From an archaeon (GTDB lineage Archaea; Iainarchaeota; Iainarchaeia; Iainarchaeales; GCA-2688035), in contig JASLNX010000181.1 of the NCBI GenBank assembly GCA_030745815.1, forward strand, positions 1-7,109: a DNA stretch of 7,109 nt, written 5' to 3'. The notes beneath the pieces are model-generated. The model saw nothing but the letters and a program-made list of their open reading frames with translations. It did not search any database and was not told the origin of the DNA. Shown here piece after piece: positions 5,308 to 7,109 of this stretch. A program made the translations under genes and the position numbers. Position 1 is the stretch's first letter, and every line of letters begins with the position of its first letter.

Positions 5308-6549
5308 TTATGAAAAAGTAGGTTTTGGCTCTTTCTTTGGAGCGGCCGGTTTAGGGCGCCCTTTTTGAGTAAGCTGAAGATAAATTCCAACCGTTAAAAA
5401 CACTCCAAAAAGCATTGCAAACGGGGCAACAATTGCCTCAGCAATTGACTCGGAAATAGATTGCACAATACCTATTCTAATGCTCTCTAAAGCAACTTGC
5501 ATTTCGTAAGCTGTAACGGCTTCGCCTGGCGCCGCAGTAATAGAATCAACTACTGAAAGAGTTTGCAAAAGGTCTCCTGCCCCCCAGATATTTTCTGGAA
5601 CCATTGGAGCAATTGCAAACGAAAAAAGAAGAGTGATAACTGCACTTGCAATAGCAAACAGCAAAAATGAAACTATTCCTCCAATAAACAGTGCGGCAAA
5701 AACTTCAGACGCGCGCCCTTTGGTTAAGCTAAGCGAAGTTTTAATTGAATCCAATGCCCCTGTTCCCTTAGACAAAAAGACAGGAGTATTGCAAAAAACT
5801 CTGATTGAACAATAAATCGAAATCACAAAATATGCCGCAAATAGCAACACTAAAAGGAGTATGAAAAGCGGATGTAGTATTGACATGAAAACTAACACAG
5901 CAAGTACAGGAGAAACCAACAAAAAGTACTTGTTAACAACAACTGCGTCAGAATATTGTTCGCCGGTGAAGAAAAGGTAAAGTGGAACAATTAAAACCGC
6001 AAGGCCAACTAGGCCAAAAAGAAGTAATGCAACCAAAAGAAAAACCGGGTTAAATAATGAAAGTACTGCGAAAAGTACAGCAGCTAACATAACAACTCCT
6101 AAAATCCAAATTTTGCGATGAACCCAGAAAAAGGAAACCAAAAAAGCTTCCGCCAAAAGCATAATAAAAAACCGCCCAAGCCTTGAAAGCGGAAAGTCAG
6201 CATAAGGTGTGTTCGAAGACTTAAACGCAAAAAAGTTCATTAAAACCAAGATGTAAAGATCCACAATAATACTTGCCACAACAAGAACAACCATTAAAAC
6301 CATAAATAAAAATACCGCGGGAAGAATACTAACTACAAGGTCTGGGGCATCAACAGTAAGAAGGAAGGTAGCTGGATCTGAAAGAATACTTGAAATTAAC
6401 GGCCCGAAAGCACGTAGGAACGCGCCTGCAAAAAGAACAATTGAAACAATTGAAACAAGCCAAACAATTAAAGCAAATTTCAAAGACTCCTTTTTAGTTG
6501 CCCATGAAATGGCAAACTTTACAGCTTCGCCGTAATCCAAACCGCCCAT
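5308..6549 (-). CDS. Polytopic membrane protein, paralogue B of a tandem pair
   Basis: This 413-residue paralogue of the adjacent gene keeps the same order of parts. The N-terminus MGGLDYGEAVKF with SWATKKES matches SWASNRET in paralogue A. Several membrane helices follow, then the shared islands at about 121-151 (LSRLGRFFI, WVHRKIWILG) and 247-279 (TPVFLSKGTGALDSI, LTKGR), and a Lys/Pro-rich tail at 396-413. It differs from A mainly between about 315 and 375. There it has an extra, mildly acidic segment of several tens of residues (around PENIWGAGDLL and SISESIAEAI) before the last helix, giving B a larger loop. The frame runs upstream to 6609, which would overlap tmk. ATG 6549 is chosen because it aligns with the N-terminus of paralogue A and has the same promoter spacing. 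Function unknown; it probably shares the role of A, perhaps as a heteromer. Confidence 0.82.
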   Translation of the reverse strand: MGGLDYGEAVKFAISWATKKESLKFALIVWLVSIVSIVLFAGAFLRAFGPLISSILSDPATFLLTVDAPDLVVSILPAVFLFMVLMVVLVVASIIVDLYILVLMNFFAFKSSNTPYADFPLSRLGRFFIMLLAEAFLVSFFWVHRKIWILGVVMLAAVLFAVLSLFNPVFLLVALLLFGLVGLAVLIVPLYLFFTGEQYSDAVVVNKYFLLVSPVLAVLVFMSILHPLFILLLVLLFAAYFVISIYCSIRVFCNTPVFLSKGTGALDSIKTSLSLTKGRASEVFAALFIGGIVSFLLFAIASAVITLLFSFAIAPMVPENIWGAGDLLQTLSVVDSITAAPGEAVTAYEMQVALESIRIGIVQSISESIAEAIVAPFAMLFGVFLTVGIYLQLTQKGRPKPAAPKKEPKPTFS

Positions 6550-6586
6550 ATTAAACCAACATAATAAAGCAGAAGAGATATTTAAA
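6550..6586 (-). promoter_or_regulatory. Promoter of paralogue B, TATA box overlapping the tmk stop codon
   Basis: On the minus strand TTTAAATA (6579-6586) contains the TAA stop of tmk (6582-6584). It lies about 30 nt from the ATG at 6549, as in paralogue A, so the leader should be only a few nucleotides. The segment GCTTTATTATGTTGG matches that of paralogue A with one change. Confidence 0.65.
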
Positions 6587-7109
6587 TGTGCTTTCCAACA
6601 GCCTTCCAAACCATTTCGTGAATTTCCTCAATTGAAAGAAGCTTTTCGTCCTTAACACAATTAATTCGCTCCCAATCAGACTGCTTTGCAAGAGAGAGAT
6701 AAATCTCTTGAGCTCTCTTAAGAAACGCAGGATTTTGCTCGTGCAAATCTTTTTCCCTGCCTTCAGATTCCATTAAGCCCTGAGAAATTTCAACCGGAAC
6801 ATCCAAGTAAACCGTAATCGTGGACTTTGGAAGCCTTGACTCAACACCCTTAAGCCACTCAATAAAATCCTGCTGTTCTTCCTTTGGAAGCTTTACAGCC
6901 TGGTGCGCAATGTTTGAAGCAGTAAAACGGTCAGCAACAACAATTTTACCTGCAGCAAGAGATTCCTCAATTGACTTCGCCGCATCATAGCGGTCCAACG
7001 CATAAAGAAGCGAAGGGAATTCCGGAGGCAGTTCATCAAGTGAACCAAAACCGCCTGCCAAATACTTTTTAACAAGCGAACCTGAAAAGGTTTCATAGCG
7101 CGGGAAAGC
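6582..7109 (-). CDS. tmk: Thymidylate (dTMP) kinase, N-terminus cut off by window edge
   Basis: The visible part is 175 residues of a dTMP kinase, which makes dTDP from dTMP with ATP in the cytosol, on the route to dTTP. The frame is open through the right edge. Roughly 20-25 residues including the P-loop should lie outside the window, given a usual family length near 200. Seen here, numbered from the window edge, are FPRYETFSG (2-10, the FPxY motif of the dTMP site), LDRYDAAK (38-45), and the ADRFTASNIAHQ motif (59-70) with the conserved Asp-Arg and Ser. A beta-strand VYLDVPVE (100-107) and the lid region GREKDLHEQN (117-126) follow. A TTG at 7059-7061 is an internal in-frame Leu codon, not the start, because motif-bearing sequence continues upstream. 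The stop overlaps the promoter of paralogue B. Confidence 0.92.
   Translation of the reverse strand, partial: AFPRYETFSGSLVKKYLAGGFGSLDELPPEFPSLLYALDRYDAAKSIEESLAAGKIVVADRFTASNIAHQAVKLPKEEQQDFIEWLKGVESRLPKSTITVYLDVPVEISQGLMESEGREKDLHEQNPAFLKRAQEIYLSLAKQSDWERINCVKDEKLLSIEEIHEMVWKAVGKHI

Overview
The window looks like a stretch of an AT-rich archaeal chromosome. Evidence for this is an archaeal-type DnaG primase/exosome protein; two compact tRNA genes without an encoded CCA, one of them preceded by a well-placed TATA box; TATTTAAA-type TATA boxes 29-35 nt upstream of several start codons; very short or absent leaders; Shine-Dalgarno sites of the form GGTGAT, matching the archaeal 16S rRNA tail; and T-rich terminators. 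The lineage cannot be fixed from this stretch. An uncultivated DPANN-like or euryarchaeal genome would fit, but that is a guess.

Left part, 1-2040. The window opens on the last codons of an unidentified + strand gene (1-120). An A-rich spacer with a small hairpin leads to dnaG (207-1565). dnaG converges, with a 13-nt gap, on a small two-helix membrane protein gene on the - strand (1579-1992).

Middle, 2040-4090. A divergent promoter region serves the small membrane protein (-) and tRNA-Val(UAC) (+). Next comes a secreted, membrane-anchored transglutaminase-like protein (2220-3935), probably translated from a leaderless mRNA, and then tRNA-Gly(GCC). A hairpin with T-runs separates this + strand block from the - strand block to its right.

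Right part, 4090-7109. Three - strand genes are read from right to left: the truncated thymidylate kinase gene tmk (enters at 7109, ends at 6582), then two tandem paralogous polytopic membrane proteins (5308-6549 and 4092-5219). Each paralogue has its own near-identical promoter, and a T-rich terminator lies between them, so they are probably separate transcripts.

The genes do not form one obvious pathway. dnaG and tmk are information-processing and nucleotide genes, while the rest are cell-envelope proteins of unknown role. The most notable points are an Arg-Gly-Pro repeat inserted in DnaG, and the tandem membrane paralogues, which keep nearly identical codons in short islands while the rest has diverged. 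I see no mobile element, CRISPR array or defence island.
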